From NCBI GenBank assembly GCA_028554755.1, contig JAPTOF010000006.1:304501-368500 (forward strand): a stretch of 64,000 bases of DNA. Direction: 5' to 3'. Below are positions 23,937-35,113 of the stretch, piece by piece. The number at the start of each line of letters is the position of its first letter. Position 1 is the stretch's first letter. The translations under genes were made by a program, and so were the position numbers. The stretch is from Cordia subcordata (lineage: Eukaryota; Streptophyta; Magnoliopsida; Boraginales; Cordiaceae). The notes below the pieces were generated by a model. It saw only the letters and a list, made by a program, of their open reading frames with translations. It made no database searches and had not been told where the DNA came from.

Positions 23937-26900
23937 TTTTTATCATTATATAATATTTCATATTTGTTTTAGTTTTCTGGAGAAAATGTAACTATTTAGA
24001 CTGTAGAATTATGAGCAGATCGGTGATTAAGACTTTTGTTATTCCTTGTGTTTGGAAGGCTCATATCCTGTGTCTATCTGATGCAATCTTAATCTGTAAA
24101 TTTAGAGTGGGGCTGTGGCCTTGATATACTGGCGGTGGCGCCAAGTCTTCCCGGAGGATATTTATTAGGAAAGTTCTAAACTTTGCTTGTTAAGTCTTAA
24201 ATAGTTTTCTTGATTAGCTTCTATCTTCAGGTAAAATATCTATTTGAACTATTTGGATTTGTTGAGCTTGTTTTACAATTGACGCAAAATTATGGAAAAG
24301 AGGACTATGTGTCTCTTGAGGTTTTCTGCTTCAACCCAACTGTTAGCAATAATTTTGTTGGGCATATTTGGAAATCCTTTTGAGTGATGGATTGACTTGT
24401 GTTTGCTATGTGTAGAAGAAGAATGGCTATGCTCATTGGAAGCGCAGGGTGAATAGCCGAACAAGCATGGCACAGAGAGAAGAGGTAATTAGGAGGACTG
24501 TGTATGTATCTGACATTGATCAGCAGGTAAAAGTTTACTTTTGTCTGCGGTTTCTAGTTTCTTTAGTTTGTGTCTGATTATGTTTGGCACAGTTTAACTT
24601 TTGCTTTATGCATCTTTGAATAAATATAGGTTACTGAGGAGCAACTTGCTGCTCTTTTCCTAAGTTGTGGACAGGTAAGTCTACTTGATCACGTGGCTGT
24701 GTAAGACATACTTGTTCTACTCTTTCACATAGCAAATGGAAGCTTGTTTCTTGTGCTGAAGGTCGTAGATTGTCGTGTTTGTGGTGACCCTAATTCAGTA
24801 CTTCGTTTTGCCTTCGTTGAGTTTACTGATGAGGGTATGGTCTGGCTTGACGTGTTTCATTTGTAAATCTATGCCTTTAATTGTTCCAATCCATTATATG
24901 ATCCGTAATAATTCTTGCAGAAGGAGCAAGGAATGCTCTGAGCCTGTCAGGTACTATGCTCGGATACTATCCTGTGAGGGTGCTGCCTTCAAAAACTGCA
25001 ATTGCGCCTGTAAACCCAACATTCTTGCCACGGGTGAGAGATGTGCTCTCTTGAAAAGTTAGCTGTAAAATGTGATTTCGTGCATTATGGGTTGTGCAGA
25101 ATTGCTAATGTGAACCATATTATATTTCCTGTGGTCAATAAAGTCTGAAGATGAGAGGGAGATGTGTGCGAGAACTATTTATTGCACAAATATTGATAAG
25201 AAGGTTAGTTTGCTTGATCCCTTGTGCATGTAACTTATAAACATTTTACCAGAACATGTTTTTGTGATTATGTGCTTCTTTGGCACAGGTTACTCAAGCT
25301 GATGTCAAACTCTTCTTTGAATCCTTTTGTGGGGAGGTTTGTGCCTGCCTATCTTACACATCTGATAGTACCACAATTTTGATTTTTAACTGTATGTTAT
25401 GGAATTTCTTCTCTCTCATATAGGTTCATCGCTTGCGGTTACTTGGTGACTATCACCATTCAACTCGTATAGCTTTTGTTGAGTTTGTAATGGTAACTGC
25501 CTCATTCATCCTTGCCATTATGTATTTCATGTGTTTCCAAACCTTGATGCTGTGTATTATGCTTGCTTTGAATCATGTTCTCAAATATATCTCCAGGATT
25601 CCTAATTCACTTCTATTTACTCTAGTTCCTTTTCTTTTATTATTCCATTCAACTTCCACTCATGAGTCTGGTCATGTTTTATATTGAGATATAACTGCTC
25701 TTTCATATAATATCATGCTATAAGAAGCATGACTGTGTTCTCCTCTGCTGTTCAAATCACTACCATTAATTGCAATCATCTTATCTTTTTCACATATTCA
25801 TAACTAGAATGTCTAGCATGGTCCGCTGGCTGCATGGAATAAATTAAAATACATGTAAGATCTTTAGTGACAACAGCTGAGAAAAGGAATATGAATGAAA
25901 TAGAAAAGGTAAACAAATTAGAAGGATTCTGGAGAGGCAATGATACTCAACTTCCACTACTGCAATGGCAATCACTGTTTCAAGGTTTCTGTTCATGTTT
26001 TTCGGTGCAACCATTGATAATCTTGCTTTCTTAAGGAGGATGAGCCTGGATGCAAGTGTCCTCAAAGGTTTAGTTGGGCTTAGCAGAGTACTTATCCACT
26101 TTGTTGATACATAGTAGGTCCTCAACAATATATTACTTGAGGATATATTGCTGAAGTTGCGAACATATTCCCGTTACCTTGCGTTTGGGAGAAACTGCCA
26201 GATGTTTTAAGTATATATTAAGGATGTAAAATATGTAATATAAGAAAAATGGCTGTGGGGTTAATTTCAATTTACGTTTTCCTCCATCACATGATATGTG
26301 ACTGCTAGTACAGCATATTTTAACTCAATTTGTTATATTTTATCTTTCTTAAGATAATATTAGCCCAATATAGAACACAAGAGTTTCTGTAATTGAATGT
26401 TTGTCTTCAAGTCAACAGGCTCAATCTTTTAGCTATTTCTTTTGAATTTTTGACCTACCTTGTGGGATACAAGGGCTTATTACTTCCTGGATGGCCATTT
26501 GTAAATAAAAAAGCTTCCATGAGAAAATGTGCTGGCTTGAAGCTTTAGTGCGAGTCTTTATGACAAGTATGACTGTCAGGTTTGTATTTATGAGTCTTAA
26601 GCTTTTCTTTGGGGCTTCGATAACTTATAGGACTCCTAATGAGATGCATACATCTTCCGCAATGGCATTTCTAAGGGGCCGGGAAGAGCTTGTCCTTGCT
26701 TTCTAGTAGTCCGTGGTGAATTAATGAAATTGCAGATTGTCTTACTTGTTCTTTGGTCAGTCCGATCCTGGTTTCTCTTTCTGTTTTTTTGGTTTCTTTT
26801 ATTTGCCTCCAAAGTTAACTTCTAAGGTCTTTGTTAGGGCTGTTGCCATGATGCTATATTGTTGTTAAATGCAGCGTGTAATGATGATGAATATCTAATC

Positions 26901-27353
26901 TGCTCTGAGCCATTATTCTTCTCGAGCGTAAACATTATGGTCCTAACATTTGCATTCATCAGCATTGTTCTGCTGTTCATGTAGTAATGAGAACCTCCCT
27001 CATCTTTTTCCGGATAATATTTGCATTCATCAGCATTGTTCTGCTGTTCATGTAGTAATGAGAACCTCCCTCATCTTTTTCCGGATAATATTTGCATTCA
27101 TCAGTATTGTTCTTCTGTTCATGTAGTAATGAGAACCTCCCTCCTGCAGGCTGAGAGTGCAATTGCTGCTTTGAACTGTAGTGGTGCTGTCTTGGGATCT
27201 CTCCCCATAAGGTTTGTCCCTGATTTATATACATGTATAAGATTTCCTGATAGGTTCTATACCACCTCAAGTTTCTAAAGACTGCATCCATGCAGGGTAA
27301 GCCCGTCGAAGACCCCTGTTCGACCTCGTGCTTCTCGTCCATCAATGCACTAA
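23308..27353 (+). CDS. CID8-13-type polyadenylate-binding-protein-interacting protein (PAM2 + two RRMs), 11 exons, 367 aa
   Basis: Exons: 23308-23412, 23541-23900, 24416-24526, 24630-24674, 24762-24834, 24921-25033, 25144-25203, 25289-25336, 25424-25492, 27150-27211, 27296-27353. The frame is open over 1104 nt. A PAM2 motif (LSKLNPMAAEFVPPSL, about residues 84-99) should bind the MLLE domain of poly(A)-binding protein. A basic stretch (TRRKKNGYAHWKRR, about residues 153-168) may act as a nuclear signal. Two RRMs follow, with RTVYVSDI...FAFVEF (RRM1) and RTIYCTNI...IAFVEF (RRM2). This order is that of the Arabidopsis CID8-CID13 group, which links RNA binding to PABP; exact targets are unknown. 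The start ATG gives MAVVENAVSEVGSAN, like family members. Intron 9 (1.66 kb) is much larger than the others and contains a repeat array against its acceptor. Confidence 0.9.
23901..23936. repeat. (AT)n microsatellite directly at the intron 2 donor of the CID-like gene
   Basis: The donor GTATATATAT at 23901 runs straight into an AT dinucleotide repeat of about 30 bp. Length change here would alter sequence immediately downstream of the donor. Confidence 0.85.
26950..27147. repeat. 71-bp tandem repeat array (2.8 copies) abutting a splice acceptor
   Basis: Copies begin TTGCATTCATCAG at 26950, 27021 and 27092; the third is cut at GAACCTCCCTC and continues into CTGCAG, the acceptor of exon 10 (exon starts 27150). 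In the first two copies the same place reads CCTCATCTTTTTCCGG, so they lack the acceptor. The array thus copied the branch-point/polypyrimidine neighbourhood without the AG. Confidence 0.9.
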
Positions 27354-28391
27354 AGTTATCCTTGAAAATTATGTTGATCTTCATCTGCTAAATATGCATA
27401 TGTATATCATACATAGATACGGATGTTTTAAAGTACCCTATGGCCGTCATGTTTAGTTGCCCGGTTGCATCTTAACTGGGTTTCAATTTTCTATGGAGAT
27501 ATTTATCGATATGTGTGCTTGATGAGTTGGATAGAATTTTTAGGGTTATATCAAATCAATTTATGTTGTACGATTACTTTAAATACTACTTGAACTTGAT
27601 AGAACCGTTCCCAAGCTTCTTGCTACGCATTAGTGTGAGGGAAAAACTGCATTTGGAAGAATGATCTGGTAGTTAAAGTGTTTAATCTCTCACTATATCG
27701 AGGAGACGCACTTTACTAGCTTGAAAGGTGAATTAGAATCTACGTACGTCAATTAACTCCTATGAGAAGTTAGTATTTGATGTTTCCTCTAGTGCTCCAC
27801 ATTTGAATTAGGAAACATCGGGCTAAAAGTTTGTTGCGAAGGTTTAGATTCTCTTATAACGTTATGTAATAACTTTGCATAGTTAGTTTCCCGTTTAAAT
27901 TTTAGAAAAGAATGTTGTATATCATTAGCAGAGAATTCAAATTCTTTCTGTATTAACTCTATAGCTATAGGAGAGGGGTTAAAATCTTCCCTAATCATTC
28001 TCTCAATCAAGAAGTCAGATATTTTCCCGACAAGGAAGTCCATTACATATCTGCAAGTAAATGTCCAGAATCAGTAGCGGGTGTGGGACATTCCCATCCC
28101 GGAAAACAACAAATTAAAATATCCCCAAGCTCCTTTTCCAAGAATTCTTTGAAAATGATTTCAAATGTTTATAGATTCATCTCAACAAACCATTAACAAT
28201 AATACACCAAAGATTTCGAATATTAATTTCGACAAATTAAACAAACAAGACACAATTGAAACTTCACAACAAGGCAAAATGATTAAAATGCCAAAACTTA
28301 GAAACAATCCAACTTCAAATCTCCAGAAAGAAACTGCTGGAGTTTTTGTAGCCTGCTTTAACCTCTGGAAATGCAACAGCTTCAGTCCGTG
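27354..28391. other. Spacer between the CID-like gene and the GRF gene (3' ends face each other)
   Basis: This holds the 3' UTRs of two convergent genes plus about 800 bp of A+T-rich sequence. The only frame of note is on the minus strand, 28043-27789 (84 codons), described separately. Nothing else is seen. Confidence 0.5.
27789..28043 (-). CDS. Unidentified 84-codon open frame
   Basis: I do not recognise this frame. It starts MDFLVGKISDFLIERMIRED and has a balanced, hydrophilic composition with predicted helical character, unlike the low-complexity chance frames nearby. An in-frame stop lies 12 codons upstream of the ATG and a TAG closes it. It could be a remnant exon of a transposable element or a small unannotated gene. 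No promoter or intron evidence supports it, so confidence is low. Confidence 0.2.
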   Translation of the reverse strand: MDFLVGKISDFLIERMIREDFNPSPIAIELIQKEFEFSANDIQHSFLKFKRETNYAKLLHNVIRESKPSQQTFSPMFPNSNVEH

Positions 28392-30016
28392 CTAGGGGTG
28401 CAGGGAAGTATAAAGTATTGGGCTGTTGGAAACACTGGTATCAGATTGAGAAAACAATGCCCTGTGAAGAACCCCAGATGGTGATGAAACTGTACTGTTA
28501 GCTGGAGTGCTGATGGAATCACCATTGTAAGTGTAAGGAGAAGCTGGATATGAGACTGCTGCTACTGAACAAGTATGCAATACCTCAGCCAATGGTCCAC
28601 CTCGAGCAAATGGTTCCCAACAAGAATGGCTCACCCATCTTGAATCTTTAGGCTTAATTTCAACATCTTTAGCAGCGCAATCACTACCCTCTTGAATCTT
28701 CCCCATTTCCTCCTCCAGGGCATTATCATCAGCTGCCATAGCCATTGATAGAGTGAGTGAACAAGGGGAAAGGTTACCTAGTGATGATGAAACAGGTGGT
28801 TCGTTGGTGGTAGTGGTGGTGTTGAAGGTATCATTTGACCATGCATCAATGAAGCCTCTCGGGTTCTCAATCTGTGGAGGCTGTTTATCTAAAGAAACCA
28901 TTTCTGGGTTGAGGAAAAATTGGCACTCGTAATTGCGCTGAGCATCTCCAGCTGCAGCCAAGCCTAAATCTGTACAAGCAAACAGGTTCAGTGGCTCTCC
29001 CACATAATCTTGCTGAAAAAGAGTGGCATTGCTATCATAAATCGATCCCTTAGAAGCCAATGCAAATGCTATTTTACTGTCCACCAAATAAGGCCATTGT
29101 TGTTCAACCCCATCAATCCCTAGCATTTTGTCTTCCATCATCCGCCCCATATCCCTTCAACCCCAAAAAAAAAATGTAAATATAAATAAAATTCAGCAGA
29201 ACAAACAATAATTTGCAGACACAAAAACATGCAAAATTGCAAGATGTACTACAGACACAAACTCATTTCTTCAAGAAATGCAATGTTAGGCAATATAAAC
29301 CAACCTGTTGGCGTAAGTGCTGATACTAAGATCAGTGTTAGTAGTCTCAAGAAAAAGAGGATTTGACCCATTGGTTTGAATCGGTGTTTGCAGCACCTGA
29401 TGAGGTGAAGACTTGTTGGGTTGAGGTATTGCAGCAGCAGCAGTACGAGGAGGAGGGGTCTTGGTCTTCTTGTTATTGTTGTTGTTGTTGTCTTGAACTT
29501 CCACAGGCTTTCTTGAACGGGGACGGCCTCTATGCATGTGGCGCTCACAGTACTTCTGGTTGGGCGCCACGTCTCTTGAGCATCTCCATTTCTTGCCATC
29601 CGTTCTTTTGCACCTCCCTGGCTCCGCCTCTTTATTGTTGTTTGTATATCTCAAGTTATTATATATTGAACCACCACTACCCCCTGCTGAGAAAAAGCAA
29701 CGCTGTAAGCTTTAATGAACTCACAAACCCCAAAAGACCAAGCAAAGAAAAAGAAAAATATTCATCATGAAAAAGACATATCAAACGAAAATGAAAGAAA
29801 CAGAAAAAAAAAAAAAAAAAAAAAAAGAAGAGCCCATTACTTACTTATACTCTGATATGCACTAGTCTCCGCAGCAAAATTATTTCTGGTGCATATTGGC
29901 AAGAGAAGATCAGGAGGCACAGGTATAGATTCCATCATGTACTTATAGATCATAGCTTGCCTCTCCAGCTCTTTCCACTGTGCACTTGTAAATGGATACT
30001 CCACTTTTGCTGCCAT
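28392..30016 (-). CDS. GRF: Growth-regulating factor (QLQ + WRC transcription factor), 3 exons, 437 aa
   Basis: Exons on the minus strand: 30016-29845, 29683-29305, 29154-28392; 1314 nt open. The QLQ domain lies at residues about 8-45 ([19 protein letters not shown], then [10 protein letters not shown]) and is the surface that binds GIF coactivators. The WRC domain (about residues 75-120) has [18 protein letters not shown] followed by [16 protein letters not shown]: the C-x9-C-x10-C-x2-H zinc motif and a nuclear signal, for DNA binding. A GGPLAEVL motif near the C-terminus places it with the larger GRF1-4-like members. GRFs promote cell proliferation in leaves and other growing organs. A miR396 site lies in the WRC coding sequence. 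The start is the only ATG before QLQ. Exon 2 carries polyasparagine and glutamine/alanine runs. Which GRF subgroup is not certain. Confidence 0.95.
29499..29520 (-). promoter_or_regulatory. miR396 target site in the GRF mRNA
   Basis: On the mRNA the 22-nt site begins CCGTTCAAGAAAGCC and ends TGTGGAA, encoding the RSRKPVE end of the WRC domain. This is the conserved single-bulge miR396 site of eudicot GRFs and looks fully intact, so the transcript should be cleaved or repressed in mature tissue. Targeting itself is inferred from family knowledge. Confidence 0.92.
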
Positions 30017-30130
30017 GTCTATCCCCTCCTGCTTAATTACACCAAGCTTAATGAAGAATAGACTTGACTTCTCTCAGTACTTTCAGGCTTCAGCTCTTTT
30101 TTTTTCTTTTTTTTTTGGTGAGGAACAGAT

Positions 30131-30163
30131 CAATTGAGAGAGAGAGATAGAGAGAGAGAGAGA
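30131..30163. repeat. GA-rich tract in the GRF leader/promoter
   Basis: A run of GAGAGA units, read as TCTCTC on the GRF mRNA strand, lies 115-150 nt upstream of the GRF start codon. CT-rich leaders of this type are common in plant regulatory genes. Confidence 0.7.
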
Positions 30164-30199
30164 TGGATGAGGTTATGGTTACTGACTGACAAGAGTGAT

Positions 30200-30270
30200 A
30201 TTTTTGCTTAGGATTGACTTTGTGTAAAATAAAGATTTTACCTAGGATTTGAAGGCGGTGGTGTGGGTTA

Positions 30271-30301
<31 letters not shown>

Positions 30302-32917
30302 CTCAAAAATGCTGCAGATAATTTCCATACAACAACCGCACTCCCCCATTAAAGGACAACCAACAAGTCAACACGGTATATATTACTTCACGGTGGTAAC
30401 TCGGATAATCAAATACGTCACCGTTAAGAATTCATTAAATATAGTAAAAAGAATGTTCAATTCTCCTCTCCCACTCCATAAGAATTCCTATGTCAATAAA
30501 TAATCATAAACAGTAGTAGTACTAATAGGCTAATACTTTGGGTTTAATGTATATAACTTACCCTTTCTATCATATGATAAGAATTTTATTATGTTTATCT
30601 ATTATTTGAATTTGAATCCAAATAAATTCTTAATCTCTTCTTACTAATAATAAGAATAGTATGAGGGAGGCATGAGCGTAGTGAGCACCTCGTTAGCTCC
30701 GCTGTTGTTACAAGTGGGACCACAAGCATACCTCAAGTAGATACGAGTGCTAATGGACGGTGATGATCATGACAACCCCCAATCATGAGACTTTAGGACT
30801 TTACGAGTAAGTGTGTTATGCTTGTTACTCCGTCTAGAAAATTTAAATTTGTAAGAGAGAATATTTGAATTATTTATTTCTTGAGTTAATATGTCTCTTC
30901 GGGTGCAGGTAGAATTTGTTTTTGAACTTTGTTCATGAATAATTTTATTAAATAGGTGATGATGAATTTTGAATATAAAATTATCTTAGGTTTAGACTCT
31001 GATACCATATTACAAAATATTTATGTATTTTTTTGTTGTGTTAACAAAGTGATCTAGCAATTTGGAATTCAAAAGCAAAACCCAATCACCACCCATGCAT
31101 TACCATGTAAGGTTCCTGATGAGTATGGCTTGTCTTGTCTGAAACGCTAAAGTCCACCAGCTAGCACCCATTACACTATTATTATTATTATTATTATTAT
31201 TTTTCACACTCCCCTCCTTAAATTAGAAAGTAGGAAGAAACACCTTCTTGTCAAACCACTTTCACAAAACTAAGGAAAGTAAAAAAGAAAAAATGTGTAG
31301 TACTCACCCGATCTTTTACTCAAAATTAAGCATTCGTTCTTTCTTTCTTTCTTTTTTTTTTTTTTTTTAAATTTTCCGCGTTACTGGTTTTGTAAGGCCC
31401 CCAAATTTGGTGTATAGTACTCTTGACTTTTCGTTCTGCTAGTCAATAACTTAATATCTGTGGGTAGGTGAGAGAGAGTAAATAATGGTTAAAGATAGGG
31501 AGTGGGGTTAGATGTGGTGAATTTTGGATTTTAGTGATGTTTTTTCGTTTCATCAATTCATATTCGTAGTTTTTTTGATCTGGGGGTCTTGCTTTGCTTC
31601 CCTGCTTCCAACATTCGCACCCTCAAAATTTCTCACTCATAATAAATAATAAGTTGGAATATCTATCGTTTTCTGTGTGATAAAGCTGACCAACGTACTT
31701 AGCCCCACTCTTTTCGTTATTCCATTATTTTATACCAAGCAAATCCACATACCACATCTCCCCTCCTCTTCTTTCGTGCCCATCTTTATTTGCGTATCTG
31801 TTAGGTTTTGGCTTGTGGGTGTTACTGATGATATACTATAATATATTTATGTTATTACTTATATGTATTGGGTTTGGTATTCATGTGATGGTGATTATCT
31901 TTTCGGGGCTAAGTAGAATAATAATAACAAAAAAAAATTTAAAAAAAAGCAAAGATTACTCTTTTATCATCATAAATTAATTAATTAGGGAGCAAATTTA
32001 CGTGCCAAAATAAACTTAAGGAGACCGAAGTCTACCCTCCTTTGAAAGAAATAAATAAATAAAAACAGAGAAAAAAAGAAAAGTGTGCCCTTTCTTATTT
32101 GAACTGGTTCGTTTTTTTTTTTTTTTTTTTCAAATTGGTGACAAAGCATCCAATAAACTTTTGGCATTAGTATTCGAAATAATTGAAGCGTAATGTGACA
32201 ATAGAAACAAAGTGGGTCTTTGAACATGACAAAGAGAAATTGTGTCCCGTAACCACAAGCAAAATACTGATTGGAATTAGCCATTTTCTGCGCGTGGAAT
32301 ATGAAGCAAAATGGTCCCCAAAATGAAAAAGCCAAAAAAAAAAGTAGATTATTACTCTTCCCTTGTTTTTCTTTTTCTTTTTTTTCTTTTTTCTTTTTTG
32401 GGTTAGATTCTTTCATGGTTGACAAGACGGATTGTAAGTAGGACCAGGCCATAATATCATTGTAATGCTTTGAATAAATAATTTAATAATATAATGATAA
32501 TAGAATAATTGTACAGTTTACTATTATTGTTAAGTTTTTTAGTATTGTAGATTGTGAGGAAATCTAAAAATCAATTTAGTAAGTATATAAACTTTACCAT
32601 CCTGGTATATCTTTCAGAATTTGAAAGTTAATCATCTAAATAAATGAAAAAAAACACTTGTCTTTTTTCAAAAGCAAAATTAAACTTAGGATTCGGCACT
32701 TCTTGTTGGTGAACTCTGTTCCGAAGTGAAGTAGCAAAGACACTCTCCAAGCAATTATATATTTGCTAACATCACATGTCACCATAATATCGCATTGGAA
32801 TATTTCCATGTACCATTTTATGGTACTATTTTGTTTTTTGGTCGTCTCTAGTGCACTATTTCAACTATCAAAATATGCACCCTGCATTATGTTAAGATCG
32901 TGAAAAGTACATGTGAC
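30200..32917. other. GRF upstream region and spacer
   Basis: No gene is seen. It holds an (AAT)n microsatellite at about 30272-30300, an (ATT)n microsatellite at about 31177-31202, and on the minus strand a primer-binding-site-like word at 31007-30995. The 155-codon minus-strand frame at 31985-32452 is rich in lysine and phenylalanine from poly-A/poly-T tracts and is not credible. Confidence 0.55.
30995..31007 (-). mobile_element. Primer-binding-site-like motif of a decayed LTR retrotransposon
   Basis: Minus strand TGGTATCAGAGTC matches 11 of the first 12 bases of the initiator-methionine tRNA-primed binding site (TGGTATCAGAGC) used by many plant Copia and TRIM elements. I could not find flanking long terminal repeats or coding remnants, so this may be a relic or chance. 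Confidence 0.35.
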
Positions 32918-33149
32918 TTAGGGCCTGTTTGGATTGACTTCTTTTTAGGAAAAAATACTTTTTTTCCTGAAAAAGTTACATTAAGTTTACAATAAGTATT
33001 TAATTTGACTTCCAGAAAAACTGAAACTCTAAAAAAAGCTTAAATACAACTTTTTTTAGAAGCCAGAACTTTCAGCTTCTCAAAAAAGATGTTTTTAAAA
33101 AATTGTTAAAAAAAACGCTTTTGAAAAAGCCAATCCAAACGAGCCCTTA
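32918..33149. mobile_element. PIF/Harbinger (Tourist-like) MITE, 226 bp, with TTA target duplication
   Basis: The element starts GGGCCTGTTTGGATTG at 32921 and ends with the inverted CAATCCAAACGAGCCC at 33146, with only one mismatch across the outer 16 bp. It is flanked on both sides by TTA (32918-32920 and 33147-33149). Terminal sequence, 3-bp TTA duplication and lack of coding capacity are the hallmarks of Tourist-like MITEs moved by PIF/Harbinger transposases. The interior is A/T-rich with partial inverted symmetry (AAAAAGT...ACTTTTT words). Confidence 0.85.
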
Positions 33150-35113
33150 CTTGACGAAGATGATGAAGCGGTGCGTGGACTAATTGATTTTTTTCTCTCT
33201 CTCTTTAACGCGTTATTTGTAGAGTACGGTAAATTTTAATTTACTATTCTACCACTGTTTCCAACAAAAACAAATGATTAATTAATATACAAAATTTATA
33301 TTAATTAATCAAAAGTTTTTGAGAAGCGATCAATTTATTATCAAAACATCAATTTTGAAAAGAAAGAAAGAAAGAAAAAAAAAGAGTCTAACTTGAACAA
33401 CTTGAAATTCGACGAAAGCATAAAGCATACGTGAACTACAAGCAACGATTGCAGTAAAGGTCGGGCTACGGAGTTTTTTTTTTTACTTTTTTTTAAGGAT
33501 ATAAATATAATAGAGAGGGAAGTGGGATGGGTCAAAGCCTCAAAGGTGTTGGACTTGGAGGCTCGTTTGTGGTCTCTTGCATGTGATTGGCCACACACCC
33601 CCTAATCCAACCATGTTTTGCCCCCCCCCCCCCCCCCAGCTGTCTTCTTTTTAACTCTTCTCACGCTTTAGGCTATTGTGAGTAGGCCCTCTGACAACCA
33701 ATTGCAACCCAGCAAGTAAAACAATAACAAAAGAGGGAAAAAAAAAAAGGTGAAAGGCCGAAAGCCCAAATTAACGGACTGAAAAATCGTAAACAAGGGC
33801 CCAAAATCAAAAGTAGCCTGAAGACAAACAGTCAAAAAATTGGGCAGTCTCCGAAATACATGAGGAAATCTTAGCCCAAAAAGCTTAAAACGGAAGTCCA
33901 AATTACATCAACAAAATAGGAGCTCCGGTCGCCAGCCGATTAACTCCACGTGAATACCAACTGAAGTGTTTTTATATTTATTTCTCCAACTTATTTTATG
34001 TCACTTAGTTAAGGTGTTTGCCGATGGCAAATAAATTGAATAATGAAAGTTAAAAGGAGAACAAAATTATAATGCATCTACTGCTGATATAAGTAGATAA
34101 AGAGAGGAACAATTGATGTGTTGTTAGTCCACTAATGCCGTTCCGATTGTCAGAGACCTATAAAGAAGACAAACAGCAGGGCTTTCTACCACAGAATAAA
34201 CCCCGATGCTCACATTGGCAAAGGCTGGAGGTTTTAACGGCAACAAGTCGAGCTTTGGCCTTTTTTTTCTTATCTTTTCGATGGCATGGCTATGCATATT
34301 TATAAGGTAGAAAAGTGGTATGACAATGATGACGGTTTGCTTGGTATTGACCAACTTGTCCCTGCTTTACCAGCGAAAGCATATGGATAGCACACTTTTG
34401 ACATACCGTAGGCCGGTGCGCTCAACATAGCACACACTAGGGCTATGTTAGATAGGTGCACCCTTCCTCTAGAGATCCGTGGCTTCTCTGACTCAAAAGT
34501 CTTTTGAAGGCGTGGTAGATGCAAGCGTGTAATGGTCCTTGGGTTTGCTACATACTTGATTGACACTCGGCTGAGTAGTTGTCAGTCATACGCCTGGTGT
34601 CACATTCTCGTTACCAACAATAAACAATTATTATTAAGAAAGTAGTTTCTCATATCCTTAAAAGTAAAATTGAGCGTCACTCATTGTCACTTCATATCAA
34701 AACATTAAAATTGAGTTCACTTGAGTAGAATTTGAATATGAAGCGTATGGTGTATATACGTGAAAATCTTGATCACATTAGTCATGGCGTGTCGAGCCTG
34801 CAAGAGAAATTAACGACGACAACCGTGAAGGTGCGTACATTGACAATAAAAGTGGAGTTAGTACGTCAATGACAATGAGATGATTAAAGTCCGTGGCTTG
34901 TCAAAGTCTTCCACCGTACAACTATAAGCTTCGGTAAACTTTCCCAGAATTTCATTAGATTTAGAGCATTTATTCCTCCACTTGCCTTGACTTGGACTAT
35001 CCTCCACACACACACACACACACACTGGCACTGTCGGTACACTCAATTCTTTTAAACCACCCCGGCGGTGTTTTCTCATTTCACCATTTCCACATAACAC
35101 TATACACACAACA
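33150..35113. other. Spacer and upstream region of the CAND7-like gene
   Basis: No gene is recognised. A long C homopolymer lies at about 33620-33638 and a (CA)n microsatellite at about 35005-35025, roughly 90 bp upstream of the CAND7-like ATG. The stretch 34,100-34,620 is less A+T-rich than its surroundings and may be a transposon relic, but I see no terminal structure or domain. Confidence 0.5.

Noticed and set aside
31985..32452. 155-codon minus-strand open frame
   Set aside because: Its composition comes from poly-A and poly-T tracts (lysine and phenylalanine runs) and shows no domain.
33619..33638. Long homopolymer runs (C here; G near 830 and 62165; C near 21215)
   Set aside because: They are probably simple-sequence slippage or sequencing uncertainty, not functional elements.
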